DNA of 64,000 nucleotides from an uncultured Candidatus Melainabacteria bacterium (GCA_934700385.1 CAKUXO010000007.1:9454-73453); one strand, 5' to 3'. Positions 32,228-41,331 are shown, counted from the stretch's first letter. Translations and numbers: made by a program. Notes: generated by a model from the letters alone, not told the origin.

Positions 32228-34846
32228 TTATTTCTCCATCCAAGTTTTGCCAAAGCCGACCTCAATTTTAAGCGGAACTCTTAAAGGTTGATTTTGTTCC
32301 ATAGCTTTTAAAGTAAGCTCTTTAACTATTTCTTTTTCATCTTGTGCCACTTCTAAAACAAGTTCGTCGTGGATTTGAAGAATTATTTTAGATTTAAAAT
32401 CTTTAAGTTTTTGATGAAGTTCAACCATTGCCATTTTAATAATATCGGCACTTGTTCCTTGAAGTGGGGCGTTAATTGCTGCTCTTAGTGCAAACTCACG
32501 AATATTTGCATTTCTTGAATTTAATTCAGCCCCTAAATATCTTCTTCTTCCAAAAAGAGTTTCAACCCAGCCATTTGTTTGAGCACATTCAAGGGTTTTA
32601 TTAATATAAGATGAAATTTTTGGATAAGTTGCAAAATATTTATTAATTAAATCTTGCGCTTCATAAGGCGATATATTAAGGGTTTGCGCTAGTCCATATC
32701 TTGTTTGCCCATAAATAATACCAAAATTAACGGTTTTAGCCTTTCTTCTCATATCTTTTGTAACTTCATCACTTGAAACATTAAAGATTTTTGAAGCGGT
32801 TAATTTATGAACATCAATTTCATCACAAAAGGCCTTAATTAAGCCCTCATCTTCTGAATAGTGCGCTAAAAGCCTTAATTCAACCTGAGAATAATCTGCA
32901 CTCATAATTAAGTTATCACTTTCAGGAACAAAGGCTGCTCTAATTCTATTTGAAAATTCTGTTCTAATTGGAATATTTTGAAGATTAGGCTCACTTGAAG
33001 ATAATCTTCCTGTTGCTGTAACAATTTGATTAAAATGGGTATGAATTTTTCCATCTTTTTTAACAAGTTTTGGTAGTGCGTCAATGTATGTTGTTTTTAA
33101 TTTCATAAGTTGACGATGTTCTAAGATATCTCTTGCGATTTTATGTTCAAGCGCAAGTTCATCTAAAATTTTAGCGCTTGTTGAATAATTGCCAGATTTT
33201 CCTTTTTTCTTTGGTTTAATTTGAAGTTTATCAAATAAAACTTCGGCAACTTGTTTTGGTGAATTAATGTTAAACTTGCAATCTGCTTGTTTATAAATTT
33301 CTTCTTCATAAAAAGAAACTTTTTTATCTATTTCATCACCAATTGATTTTAAATAAGCGCAATCTAGCTTTACACCTTGGTTTTCCATATCTTTTAAAAC
33401 AAAAGTTAAAGGAAGCTCTGTTTCATTTAAAAGTTTAAGTTCTTTTTCATTAAGATTTTTATTATAAAAATCGTATAAATCTTCTAAATAAGCGCAAAGC
33501 AAGTAATAATCATCTTCTTTAGGAATTACATTAAAACATTCATTAATTTGAGTAATTAAGTCGTGCTTTCTTGAAGAATCTTTTATATAGCTTGAAAGTT
33601 CAACATCTGAAACTATCCCTTTAACATCATATTCAATTGTTTTTGCGCTATATGTAATTTTTTTAAATTCAGGGTCAGATAAATAGCTTTCTATTTCATC
33701 AAAAGAGGTTTTAATTACACGATTATTTTGTGAAATATAACAAAAACCACTATCAATAAAATCAACTAAAAAGCCTGTGGGTTTTGTTTTATCAAGTGAA
33801 AGAAGAAAATCTTTTAAATTTTTATTGTCTATTTTTTCAATTTTCTTTTCTTCTTTTTTAACTTCTTCAAAAGAAAACAAGCCCATTTGGACATTTTCTT
33901 CAACAGGATTAAATTTAACAATTTCACCACAAGAATTTTCAGTATCAAAAGGCGAAAGAAGTTTATCTATGTTTTTTGAAAAAGAATAGAATTGCATTTT
34001 TTTGAAGAAAGAATCAACAACTTCTTTATTAGGAATTTTCAGGCATGCGCCCTCAAAATCAAAAGTTATATCAAGATTTCTTACAATTTGCGCTAAAAAT
34101 TGAGATAAATAAGCATTTTCTTTTCCGTCAATCAATTTTTGTTTAAGAGCTTTTTTAGAGATATTTTCAATGTTTTCATAAATATTATCAAGAGTTTTAT
34201 ATTCATTTAATAATGAAGCGGCACTTTTTGGACCAATTCCTTTTATCCCTGGGATGTTATCTGAAGTATCACCGCAAAGAGCTTTATAGTCAACAATTTG
34301 ACAAGGATATACTTCCATTTTTTCAAAAACTTCTTGTTTATTATATTGGACAAGTTCACCTTTTGATGGAATTAAAACTGTTGTTAAGGCATTATCATCA
34401 ACAAGTTGAAAACTATCTCTATCTCCTGTTAGAACATAGGTTTTATGCCCTTTTTCTTCGGCTTGTTTTGTAATAGTTCCGATAACATCATCACCTTCAT
34501 AACCTTCTTTTGTATAAATTGGGATATCAAGCGCAACTAAGCCTTCTTTAATTAATTCAAGCTGTTGTCTTAAAGAATCCGGCATGGTTAATCTATTTGC
34601 TTTATATTCAGAAAATTTTTCAAGACGAAAAGTCGCCTTTGAAACATCAAAAGCAACAGCAATTGAATTTGGTTTAATGTTTAATTTTTTATCTTGAAGT
34701 AAGTCGAAAATAGCTTTAAAAAAGCCATAAACTGCCCAAGTGGGAACATGTTGAGTTGTTTGCATGTTTGTTCTTTCAAGTGCGAAGAACATTCTAAAAG
34801 CAAGGGCATGACCATCTATTAAAATTAAAGTTTTTTTATCTTCCAT
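32228..34846 (-). CDS. polA: DNA polymerase I
   Basis: Pol I fills gaps in repair and removes RNA primers. The 872-residue protein has the N-terminal 5'-3' exonuclease domain (YEGDDVIGT, GDRDSFQLV, CGDTSDNIPGIKGIGPKSA). The C-terminal polymerase domain shows SADYSQVELRLLAHYS, the O-helix RRKAKTVNFGIIYG and QIHDELVLEV. The middle 3'-5' exonuclease-like domain (about 335-440) lacks the usual DxE of motif I (it reads VDFIDSGF), so proofreading is probably lost, as in many bacterial Pol I proteins. It lies within the repair operon, 46 bases after the small membrane gene. Confidence 0.97.
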   Translation of the reverse strand: MEDKKTLILIDGHALAFRMFFALERTNMQTTQHVPTWAVYGFFKAIFDLLQDKKLNIKPNSIAVAFDVSKATFRLEKFSEYKANRLTMPDSLRQQLELIKEGLVALDIPIYTKEGYEGDDVIGTITKQAEEKGHKTYVLTGDRDSFQLVDDNALTTVLIPSKGELVQYNKQEVFEKMEVYPCQIVDYKALCGDTSDNIPGIKGIGPKSAASLLNEYKTLDNIYENIENISKKALKQKLIDGKENAYLSQFLAQIVRNLDITFDFEGACLKIPNKEVVDSFFKKMQFYSFSKNIDKLLSPFDTENSCGEIVKFNPVEENVQMGLFSFEEVKKEEKKIEKIDNKNLKDFLLSLDKTKPTGFLVDFIDSGFCYISQNNRVIKTSFDEIESYLSDPEFKKITYSAKTIEYDVKGIVSDVELSSYIKDSSRKHDLITQINECFNVIPKEDDYYLLCAYLEDLYDFYNKNLNEKELKLLNETELPLTFVLKDMENQGVKLDCAYLKSIGDEIDKKVSFYEEEIYKQADCKFNINSPKQVAEVLFDKLQIKPKKKGKSGNYSTSAKILDELALEHKIARDILEHRQLMKLKTTYIDALPKLVKKDGKIHTHFNQIVTATGRLSSSEPNLQNIPIRTEFSNRIRAAFVPESDNLIMSADYSQVELRLLAHYSEDEGLIKAFCDEIDVHKLTASKIFNVSSDEVTKDMRRKAKTVNFGIIYGQTRYGLAQTLNISPYEAQDLINKYFATYPKISSYINKTLECAQTNGWVETLFGRRRYLGAELNSRNANIREFALRAAINAPLQGTSADIIKMAMVELHQKLKDFKSKIILQIHDELVLEVAQDEKEIVKELTLKAMEQNQPLRVPLKIEVGFGKTWMEK

Positions 34847-34892
34847 TTTTCTATTCTTTTTTATTTTTATTTTACAACATTTTTTTGATTAA

Positions 34893-35159
34893 TTAAAATA
34901 TAATAACTTTAATATAGAAAAAATAAAACGTTATTAAAAAACAAACGTAAACGATTTGATTTAGAAAATATTTTGGTGAAAAAAGAAAGAAAACATACCC
35001 AAAAAATAATAGTATTGCCTCTAAAGACATCCAAATATAGTATGATAAAGTTGTTTTAAAGAAAACATTTCTAACAAAAAATGGCAAAAACGTTACACAC
35101 AAAATTGCTAAAAAGGTTAAAATTATTCCTAAAATAAAAAATTTTTTTTGTCTTTTCAT
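34893..35159 (-). CDS. Small membrane protein of unknown function
   Basis: The 88-residue protein is almost entirely hydrophobic, with three predicted membrane segments (about 7-28, 37-60 and 65-86) and a basic N-terminus (MKRQKKFF). I recognise no family. Its ATG overlaps the stop of the WYL-like gene by four bases (ATGA), which argues that it is translated. It sits between the regulators and polA. Confidence 0.6.
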   Translation of the reverse strand: MKRQKKFFILGIILTFLAILCVTFLPFFVRNVFFKTTLSYYIWMSLEAILLFFGYVFFLFSPKYFLNQIVYVCFLITFYFFYIKVIIF

Positions 35160-36052
35160 TTTTCCTCTTTGATTATATTATTATCAAATTTATCAAGATT
35201 ATCAAGAGATTTTTTAATTAAATTTGAAAATTTTTCAGCGTCTGACTTTGGAAAAATTATTTTAGCTAAAGTGTCATATTTTAAAAGCCTTTTAAACAAT
35301 AAATTTTTATCTTGTCCATAGTTTGAAACAACAATTTTATCTTTAAAAGAATCAATTAAAATTTCATCGTTTTTAAGAAGATAGGTGTCTTTTAAACGTC
35401 CATATATTTCAAAGATTGTTTCTTGTGTGCTATCAAAAAGATGAAAGTCATTCAAGGGGAAAATCCTTGCTATATTATCAATTGGAATACTTATGAATTT
35501 TTTATTCATGTTATCTAAAAAAATAGCGTTTATTTTATCTTTTTCAAATTCAAAACTCTTTGGAGTTAATTCAAGAATTTTTTTATTAAGAGTTGTAATT
35601 TCAAGTATTCTTTCTTCTTCAATATATTTTTCAAGAATTTTGATTTTCTTTTGAAATTTGTTATTCAATTGCTTTTTTAGATATTTTTTTAAATATTTTA
35701 AGGTTTCTTGGAAATTTTCTTTTGAATTTAATTCAGATAATTTTCCATAAATTTTAAAAAGCGCTTGGAATTTTTCTTTTGAAAGCATTGTTTTAGAAAG
35801 ACCAAGAACATAAGCAAGAAAACAATTTTCAAAATGACTTAGGTTAATTTGATTTGAATAAGATTTAATTCGATATTTTCTATCTTTTTTTATGATATTA
35901 AAACCGACTTTTTTCAATTGGGTTAAATATTTTGAAAAAACGGCTTCTTTAATATCTAAAGTCGCTAAAATAACATCTTTATGAACAAAATCATTCATTA
36001 AGAGTTTTGCAAGTTTTATTTGTTTTTTGGTGATAAGTAGGTTTTCAATCAT
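35156..36052 (-). CDS. WYL-domain transcriptional regulator, second of a tandem pair
   Basis: The 298-residue protein has an N-terminal helix-turn-helix (about 8-62, with ILATLDIKEAVFSKYLTQLKK as the DNA-binding part), a helical middle and a WYL-like domain (about 165-230, with FISIPIDNIARIFPL). A C-terminal WCX-like part follows. It overlaps the first WYL gene by eight bases. Paired WYL regulators are the hallmark of PafB/PafC, which activate DNA-damage genes in mycobacteria. The canonical WYL triad is poorly conserved here, so ligand binding is uncertain. The pair lies at the head of a DNA-repair gene series. Confidence 0.72.
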   Translation of the reverse strand: MIENLLITKKQIKLAKLLMNDFVHKDVILATLDIKEAVFSKYLTQLKKVGFNIIKKDRKYRIKSYSNQINLSHFENCFLAYVLGLSKTMLSKEKFQALFKIYGKLSELNSKENFQETLKYLKKYLKKQLNNKFQKKIKILEKYIEEERILEITTLNKKILELTPKSFEFEKDKINAIFLDNMNKKFISIPIDNIARIFPLNDFHLFDSTQETIFEIYGRLKDTYLLKNDEILIDSFKDKIVVSNYGQDKNLLFKRLLKYDTLAKIIFPKSDAEKFSNLIKKSLDNLDKFDNNIIKEEK

Positions 36053-36950
36053 AGCTTGCTTTTAGGATTTCCAGTTTTTCTTTTAAGGCATTTTTTATGT
36101 TTTCATCTGAAACATAATATAAATCAGGACAATATGAAAAAAGTTTTTGTAAAATAGAAAAAGTGTCTGTTATTGGGGTTTCAAGGGTTATATAACTTTC
36201 ATCTTCTTTTAAAATTTTTTCTTGTTCACCCATTTTATTTTTATCAAAAACTTCTTTTGAAATAATATATTTTAATAAAGGGGTTCTAAAGTTAAAAGGA
36301 ACGCACTTTTGCTCAACTTTTTTAACTCGATAAATTTTATCTAAGGGCAGATGAGAAAATTCAAAACCATTTTCTAAAATTCCATGGATATAAAGTTTGT
36401 TTGATAAATTGCCGATTTTAAGACAATCAAGATGAAGTGTTATGTCTTTTGTATCTCCACTTGGTAAAATATATTCAATTGTAACAATATCTTTTGTTTT
36501 GGCTAATTCTTCAAGTTTTAAAACAACATGCCAATTAAGAGTTGAATAATATCCAAAATTCATTAAATCATCCACAACTTCTTGATTTTTAATGAATTTA
36601 GAATATTTATATAAAATCCTCATAAATCTTCTTATGTTTTTATAATCTTTTTGAGCAATTAAAAGCCTTTTAACTTGGGAAATGATTAAAAGTTCTTCTT
36701 TATTTAGGTTAATTTCAAGTTCTTTTTGAGGAATTTTATAATAGTTTTCGTTGTTTTCTTTTCTTGTTAAAATATTAATTCCCGAAGATTTTAAAATAGA
36801 AATATATTTATTAATCGAAACTTTATTAAATTGAATATCAGAATTGTTAAATTCTTCCACAATTTCATTTTTATTAAGTTCTTTTCCTAAAAGCATGCCC
36901 AAAAGAAAAAGAAGTTTAAAAGTGCTTGATTTTTTTGAAGAATTATTCAT
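36045..36950 (-). CDS. WYL-domain transcriptional regulator, first of a tandem pair
   Basis: This 301-residue paralogue of the next gene has an N-terminal helix-turn-helix (about 10-66, ending IKYISILKSSGINI-like as NKYISILKSSGINI) and a clearer WYL domain (about 150-215). The WYL domain includes KLYIHGILENGFEFSHLPLD and a KIYRVKKVE turn, followed by a WCX-like C-terminal region. WYL regulators sense single-stranded nucleic acid or nucleotides in several systems. As the first gene of the minus-strand series leading to polA, priA and the double helicase, it is a good candidate for a damage-responsive regulator. The family is probable; the target genes are inferred from position. Confidence 0.75.
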   Translation of the reverse strand: MNNSSKKSSTFKLLFLLGMLLGKELNKNEIVEEFNNSDIQFNKVSINKYISILKSSGINILTRKENNENYYKIPQKELEINLNKEELLIISQVKRLLIAQKDYKNIRRFMRILYKYSKFIKNQEVVDDLMNFGYYSTLNWHVVLKLEELAKTKDIVTIEYILPSGDTKDITLHLDCLKIGNLSNKLYIHGILENGFEFSHLPLDKIYRVKKVEQKCVPFNFRTPLLKYIISKEVFDKNKMGEQEKILKEDESYITLETPITDTFSILQKLFSYCPDLYYVSDENIKNALKEKLEILKASYD

Positions 36951-37102
36951 TAAAATTTATTATAGCTTAAATTTAATTTTTAAAAAATAATTTGTTTTAA
37001 AGAAAAAGTGGTGTAAAATAGTAAATATATGAATAATAGATGAACTAAAATAACAAAATTTGAATTTATGTTAAATTTAGGACATACTTATATTAGAAAT
37101 TC

Positions 37103-37131
37103 TTTACATATTCTTACTTTTAAAATATAGT
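37103..37131 (+). promoter_or_regulatory. Predicted promoter of ftsZ
   Basis: TTTACA at 37103-37108 and TATAGT at 37126-37131 are separated by 17 bases. The transcript would start near 37138 and contain AGAGGG at 37150-37155, seven bases before the GTG start. Confidence 0.68.
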
Positions 37132-37162
37132 AAAATAAAAGACAAATTAAGAGGGCTTATAA

Positions 37163-38371
37163 GTGGACAAGTTCAAATTAGATAATTATGACAGACAACC
37201 AAGCGAATATCCTAGATATTCATCTAACGCTAATATTAAAGTAGTTGGTGTTGGCGGTGGCGGTGGTAATGCCGTTAATAGAATGATTGCATCAGGATTA
37301 AGTGGTGTTGAATTTTGGGCAATGAACACTGACGCTCAAGTTTTAGAATTATCAAGCGCACCAAGAAAAGTTCAACTTGGTACAAAACTTACAAATGGTT
37401 TAGGCGCAGGCGGAAATCCATCTGTTGGTGAAAAAGCAGCTGAAGAATCAAGAGAAGATATCACAGTTGCACTAGATAGCGCCGATATGGTTTTCGTTAC
37501 AGCCGGCATGGGCGGTGGTACTGGTACTGGTGCTGCTCCTGTTGTTGCTAAAATTGCAAAAGAAATGGGCGCATTAACCATTGGTGTTGTTACAAAACCT
37601 TTCAAATTTGAAGGTAAAAAAAGATTAGCTCAAGCACTTCAAGGTCTTGAAAAATTAAAAGAAAACGTTGACGCTCTTATCGTAATTCCAAACGATAAAT
37701 TAATGGAAGTTGTTGAAAGAAGAACAACATTCAAAGACGCTTTTGCTGTAGTTGATGAAGTTCTATTATGTGGTATTAAAGGTATTTCAGATATCATCCT
37801 TGTTGGTGGTTTAATCAACGTTGACTTTGCCGATGTTAAAACTATTATGCAATCATCCGGTTCTGCATTAATGGGTATCGGTAGATCATCAGGCGAAGGC
37901 AGAGCAATGGAAGCTGCTAAATTAGCAATTGATTCAAAACTTCTTGAAACATCAATTAATGGTGCAACAGGTATCATCATGAATGTTACAGGTGGTCCTG
38001 ATATGACATTATTTGAAGTTAATGAAGCAGCAAACGTTATCCACGACGCAGTTGCAGATGACGCAGATGTTATCTTCGGTGCAGTTGTTGATGATAGCAT
38101 TCAAAACGATATTCAAATTACAATTATCGCAACAGGTTTTGAATTAAAAAACGGCGAAGTTTCAATTCCAACCGCACAAGATAATAAATTATCCGCAGCC
38201 GGTTTATTTGGCGGATTTAACACACCGACATTAGGTTCAGGCTCATCTTCATTCCCATTTGGCATGCCATCTACACAAAATGAAGAAAAACCAAGAGAAC
38301 AATCAGCACCTTCAACAGGTTCAAGCTCTTTAGACATCCCTGAATTTCTTAATCCGAAAAACAGACTATAA
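37163..38371 (+). CDS. ftsZ: Cell division protein FtsZ
   Basis: FtsZ is the tubulin-like GTPase that forms the division ring. The 402-residue protein shows the N-terminal GVGGGGGNAVNRMI, the tubulin signature GGGTGTGAAPVVA, and the T7-loop region NVDFADVKTIM. It ends in a linker and the C-terminal peptide LDIPEFLNPKNRL, which binds FtsA, SepF and similar partners. Translation starts with GTG at 37163 behind AGAGGG. A strong terminator lies 27 bases after the stop, so it is a single-gene unit with no ftsA or ftsQ neighbours. Confidence 0.98.
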   Translation: MDKFKLDNYDRQPSEYPRYSSNANIKVVGVGGGGGNAVNRMIASGLSGVEFWAMNTDAQVLELSSAPRKVQLGTKLTNGLGAGGNPSVGEKAAEESREDITVALDSADMVFVTAGMGGGTGTGAAPVVAKIAKEMGALTIGVVTKPFKFEGKKRLAQALQGLEKLKENVDALIVIPNDKLMEVVERRTTFKDAFAVVDEVLLCGIKGISDIILVGGLINVDFADVKTIMQSSGSALMGIGRSSGEGRAMEAAKLAIDSKLLETSINGATGIIMNVTGGPDMTLFEVNEAANVIHDAVADDADVIFGAVVDDSIQNDIQITIIATGFELKNGEVSIPTAQDNKLSAAGLFGGFNTPTLGSGSSSFPFGMPSTQNEEKPREQSAPSTGSSSLDIPEFLNPKNRL

Positions 38372-38397
38372 GACGTAAATAATGAATAGTTGGAATT

Positions 38398-38418
38398 AAG
38401 CGGCGCAAGCCGCTTTTT
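38398..38418 (+). terminator. Intrinsic terminator of ftsZ
   Basis: A 7-bp stem AAGCGGC/GCCGCTT with a GCAA loop is followed by TTTTT. It lies 27 bases after the ftsZ stop. Confidence 0.88.
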
Positions 38419-38438
38419 ATATGGGAAAATTTGTAAGC

Positions 38439-38469
38439 GAAAAACTTTAGTTTTTTATAGATAAATTTT
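38439..38469. repeat. AT-rich dispersed repeat, copy 3
   Basis: GAAAAACTTTAGTTTTTTAT followed by AGATAAATTTT matches, with little change, the copies flanking the REPIN-like element near 13.2-13.45 kb. It lies just past the ftsZ terminator. Confidence 0.65.
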
Positions 38470-38585
38470 AATTGTTGTTATCAGGCTATAAACCCAATTT
38501 ACCCGCATTACCCACATGTCTAATATACAAAATAATATTACTGTCGTATTATATAATTAAATAAAACATAAGGGGAATGGCAGTA

Positions 38586-39329
38586 ATGGAAGATTTAAAG
38601 GACAAGTTACTTCTAAAGGCTCTAAGTAAATTAAATAGTGTGCGTTGCGCTTTGGCGCATGATATCAAAACGCCGATTGCTGCGCAAAAACAGGCGGTTG
38701 ATTTTCTTTTAACTTCTTTTGAGCATGCTTCAAAAGACATGGCACAAGAGCTTTTAAATCATATTAATGTTTCAAGCACTTTTGTAAGAAATTCAATTGA
38801 AAATGCTTTACATATAATTGATTTTGATGAAGATAATTCAAAATTTTCATCTGAATTTATAACAGCGTATAAAAAAATTCAAGAAAGAATTTCTCAAACT
38901 GAAATTTATGCGAAAGATAGAAATCAAAAATTCAAATTAAATCTGCAAAAAGATGTCTTAATAATTGGCAGCGAATTATTCTTTCAAAAGATAATTGATA
39001 ATCTTTTAATTTGCGCTTGTGGCATTTCTTTTGAAAATAAAAACATCAATATTTCCTTAAAAGAAAAAGATGACAGGCTTTTTTTCTTAATTAAATGTCA
39101 TGCGTATTATATTTCAAAAGAAAAAATCCAAGCACTTTTTTCAAAATATAAAGAAAATTCTGTTGATTTTAACGCTCTTGGCACTTCTACTAATATAAAC
39201 ATAGCAAAAACTTTAATTGAAACCCTAAATTGGGAATTTATTTTTAAATCTTCTAAGAAAAACCTTTGCACTTTTGGTTTTAGCGTTAAGAGAGAGGGTT
39301 ATTTAAAGATTCCGGATGATTGGAGTTAG
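38586..39329 (+). CDS. Soluble histidine-kinase-like protein
   Basis: The 247-residue protein has a HisKA-type H-box (LAHDIKTPIAA, His25) and a degraded HATPase domain. An N-box is recognisable (IIDNLLICA near 138-146), but the G1 motif is missing and the G2 region reads LGTSTNINIAKTLIE. It has no membrane helix or sensor domain. It may be an inefficient kinase, a histidine phosphotransfer protein or a regulator of other kinases. I start at ATG 38586 because AAGGGGA (38570-38576) is nine bases upstream; the ATG at 38577 abuts that site. The window's lone response regulator is a possible partner, with no direct evidence. Confidence 0.72.
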   Translation: MEDLKDKLLLKALSKLNSVRCALAHDIKTPIAAQKQAVDFLLTSFEHASKDMAQELLNHINVSSTFVRNSIENALHIIDFDEDNSKFSSEFITAYKKIQERISQTEIYAKDRNQKFKLNLQKDVLIIGSELFFQKIIDNLLICACGISFENKNINISLKEKDDRLFFLIKCHAYYISKEKIQALFSKYKENSVDFNALGTSTNINIAKTLIETLNWEFIFKSSKKNLCTFGFSVKREGYLKIPDDWS

Positions 39330-39453
39330 AAAGGATAATTTCTTTATATTCATTTTTATCGAAATCAATGCCCCAATTTTTGGTGTTCAAAATTTCAGAT
39401 AAGGTTTTCTTTTTCTTTTTGATGAAACTGAATTCCTTTTTGTTTTCAGACAT
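39286..39453 (-). CDS. Small protein translationally coupled to the upstream membrane protein
   Basis: This 55-residue frame is read directly from the minus strand. Its ATG overlaps the stop codon of the preceding gene as TAATG, a classic coupling arrangement. The protein begins MSENKKEFSFIKKKKKTLSE, is strongly basic in its first third and then contains WGIDFDKNEYKEIIL. I recognise no family. It overlaps the end of the kinase-like gene convergently by 44 bases. The coupling and sensible composition support it, but it could be chance. Confidence 0.5.
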   Translation of the reverse strand: MSENKKEFSFIKKKKKTLSEILNTKNWGIDFDKNEYKEIILSNSNHPESLNNPLS

Positions 39454-41249
39454 TAAATCACCACTTCCAGTTTCATTGATTTATTAGTAACTGTAACATA
39501 AAATTTTGTGTTCATAACTTTAACAATGAAACTTGCGCTTTTGTCATCTTTAGCAGTTAAGCGATATTTAATTTCATAGTTTTCAAGTTTTGGTAATTTG
39601 AAATTATAAAGCGCAAAAACATCATCAAAAATATAACCAACAAGATTTATGCTGTTGTTATATGAAACACACATAAACCCACGTTCTGGCGCTATTTCAA
39701 CACTAGATAAAACAACAGGCTCTTTAATTTCTTCTTTTTGTTGAACTTGTTGTTGCGCTTTTATTTGTGGTTTTGGTTTTTCTTCAAAATTATCCTGAAA
39801 ATCAGGTGTTGTAATATTATCAAAAGCAACTTTATTTTGATTAAAGTTAATTTCATCTTGAGAATAATCAATAAAGCTATCTTCTTTTAAGATTTTTTGA
39901 ATGATATCATATTCGCTATCAGGATGATAATCTTTCTTAGAAACAGTTTTATAGTTTCTTATATCAGGGTCATAGCTTGAAAGCTCATAGTTTCTATGAG
40001 TTGAAGATGTTGCAGGGCTGATGAAACCTGTTTGTTTAACATTATTATCAAAAACAAAATATTGTCCTGAATTTGTTTTAGATTGACCGCCGTTATTTTT
40101 TCTTTTAAGCGGTGTTTTATCTTGTTTTGAAACAAGGTCTGATTTTAATTTTAATTTTGGTTCAGAATTTGATTTTCTTGTTAAGAAGAAAATCATTATA
40201 ATGAAAGTAACAATTGCCGCAAAGAACATAATAATAAGGTCTTTAAGCTCTAAACCATAAAAATAAAGACTTTCTTCAAGTTTATTTTTATAATAGCTTA
40301 ATTTTTCTTTTGCTTTTGAAAAGAAAGCGCTAACGCTGTTTTCTTCATTTTCAACAAAAGATGTATCTTGTTCAAATGGTTGATTTTCAAAAGTTTCTTC
40401 TTGTTGCTCATTTTGCGCTATATCTTGCTCTAGCCCTTGTTCAACATCTTGAATTTCTTGTTGCACGGGTTCTTGCGCATGTTCTTGCGCAACTTCTTTA
40501 ATTGGTTCTTCAACTTTTTTAGGAGTAACAATTTCTTTTTGCGCTGGTTTTTGAATTGGTTTTTGTGTTATTTTTTGAGCGGGTTTTTGCGTATTTTTTT
40601 GCACAGGGGTTTTTTCAACTTTTTTTGGTTGAAGTTGTTTTTGTTGTGTTTGAGGGATGTTTTTTTGTTCTTGATATTTTTTTGTTGTTGAATTAACGCT
40701 AACTTTCGGAATTAAATTTTTTATTTCCTTTGAAACCAAATTTTTTTTTTGAGATTTATCCTCTTGAATAATCTCTTTTTGGGGCTGTTTAGTTGTTTCT
40801 TTTTGAACCTGTGGCGCACTTGCAACTTTTGAAGCTGCTGCTTGTTTTGTTGGTTGCGAAGTTGTTTTTACAGCTAAAGAAAAGTTAAGCGGTTTTGTTG
40901 TATTAATATTAATTTTTGTATAACCATTTTTAACATCGGCCCCAGCATAAGAATACATTGAAGCCGAAACATCTTTAATATCTTCTTTTTGAGAAGAAAT
41001 AACAGAAGCAGAATTTTTTGTTTCAGGAAGTAAAATATAATAGTTTAAATCGTTCTTTTTAATTATTTTAACAGGTTCATTAAAGGTTTTTTGAGTGTAT
41101 AAATTAACAGAATATGAGCCATCTTTTGTTTTTGTTAATTCAACTTTATCTAATGAATTTTTATATTCTGAGCTAAGCGCAAAAACAGCCTCTGTAAAAA
41201 TAAATAAACCGAAAAATATATTTATAGCTTTTGCAAAAACTCTATTCAC
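39453..41249 (-). CDS. Envelope protein with AMIN-like N-terminus, Gln/Lys/Pro-rich linker and one membrane helix
   Basis: I do not recognise this 598-residue protein. A signal-like N-terminus (about 1-25) is followed by an AMIN-like beta domain (about 30-130). A long linker (about 140-300) of QKPAQK-type units and glutamine/glutamate-rich sequence comes next. One membrane helix sits at about 333-353, then a cytosolic low-complexity region and a final beta-rich domain (about 505-598). The design, a periplasmic head spaced by a proline-rich rod from the membrane, suggests a cell-envelope linker. It is divergent from era and coupled to a 55-residue ORF at its end. Its repeats make ORF boundaries safe but homology searches difficult. 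Confidence 0.75.
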   Translation of the reverse strand: MNRVFAKAINIFFGLFIFTEAVFALSSEYKNSLDKVELTKTKDGSYSVNLYTQKTFNEPVKIIKKNDLNYYILLPETKNSASVISSQKEDIKDVSASMYSYAGADVKNGYTKININTTKPLNFSLAVKTTSQPTKQAAASKVASAPQVQKETTKQPQKEIIQEDKSQKKNLVSKEIKNLIPKVSVNSTTKKYQEQKNIPQTQQKQLQPKKVEKTPVQKNTQKPAQKITQKPIQKPAQKEIVTPKKVEEPIKEVAQEHAQEPVQQEIQDVEQGLEQDIAQNEQQEETFENQPFEQDTSFVENEENSVSAFFSKAKEKLSYYKNKLEESLYFYGLELKDLIIMFFAAIVTFIIMIFFLTRKSNSEPKLKLKSDLVSKQDKTPLKRKNNGGQSKTNSGQYFVFDNNVKQTGFISPATSSTHRNYELSSYDPDIRNYKTVSKKDYHPDSEYDIIQKILKEDSFIDYSQDEINFNQNKVAFDNITTPDFQDNFEEKPKPQIKAQQQVQQKEEIKEPVVLSSVEIAPERGFMCVSYNNSINLVGYIFDDVFALYNFKLPKLENYEIKYRLTAKDDKSASFIVKVMNTKFYVTVTNKSMKLEVVI

Positions 41250-41331
41250 GTTTTACTATCCTTTTAAAAATGTTTTAGTTATTATTAATATTATAATATA
41301 AATATACTACATTGTGCAATTTGTGAACAAA

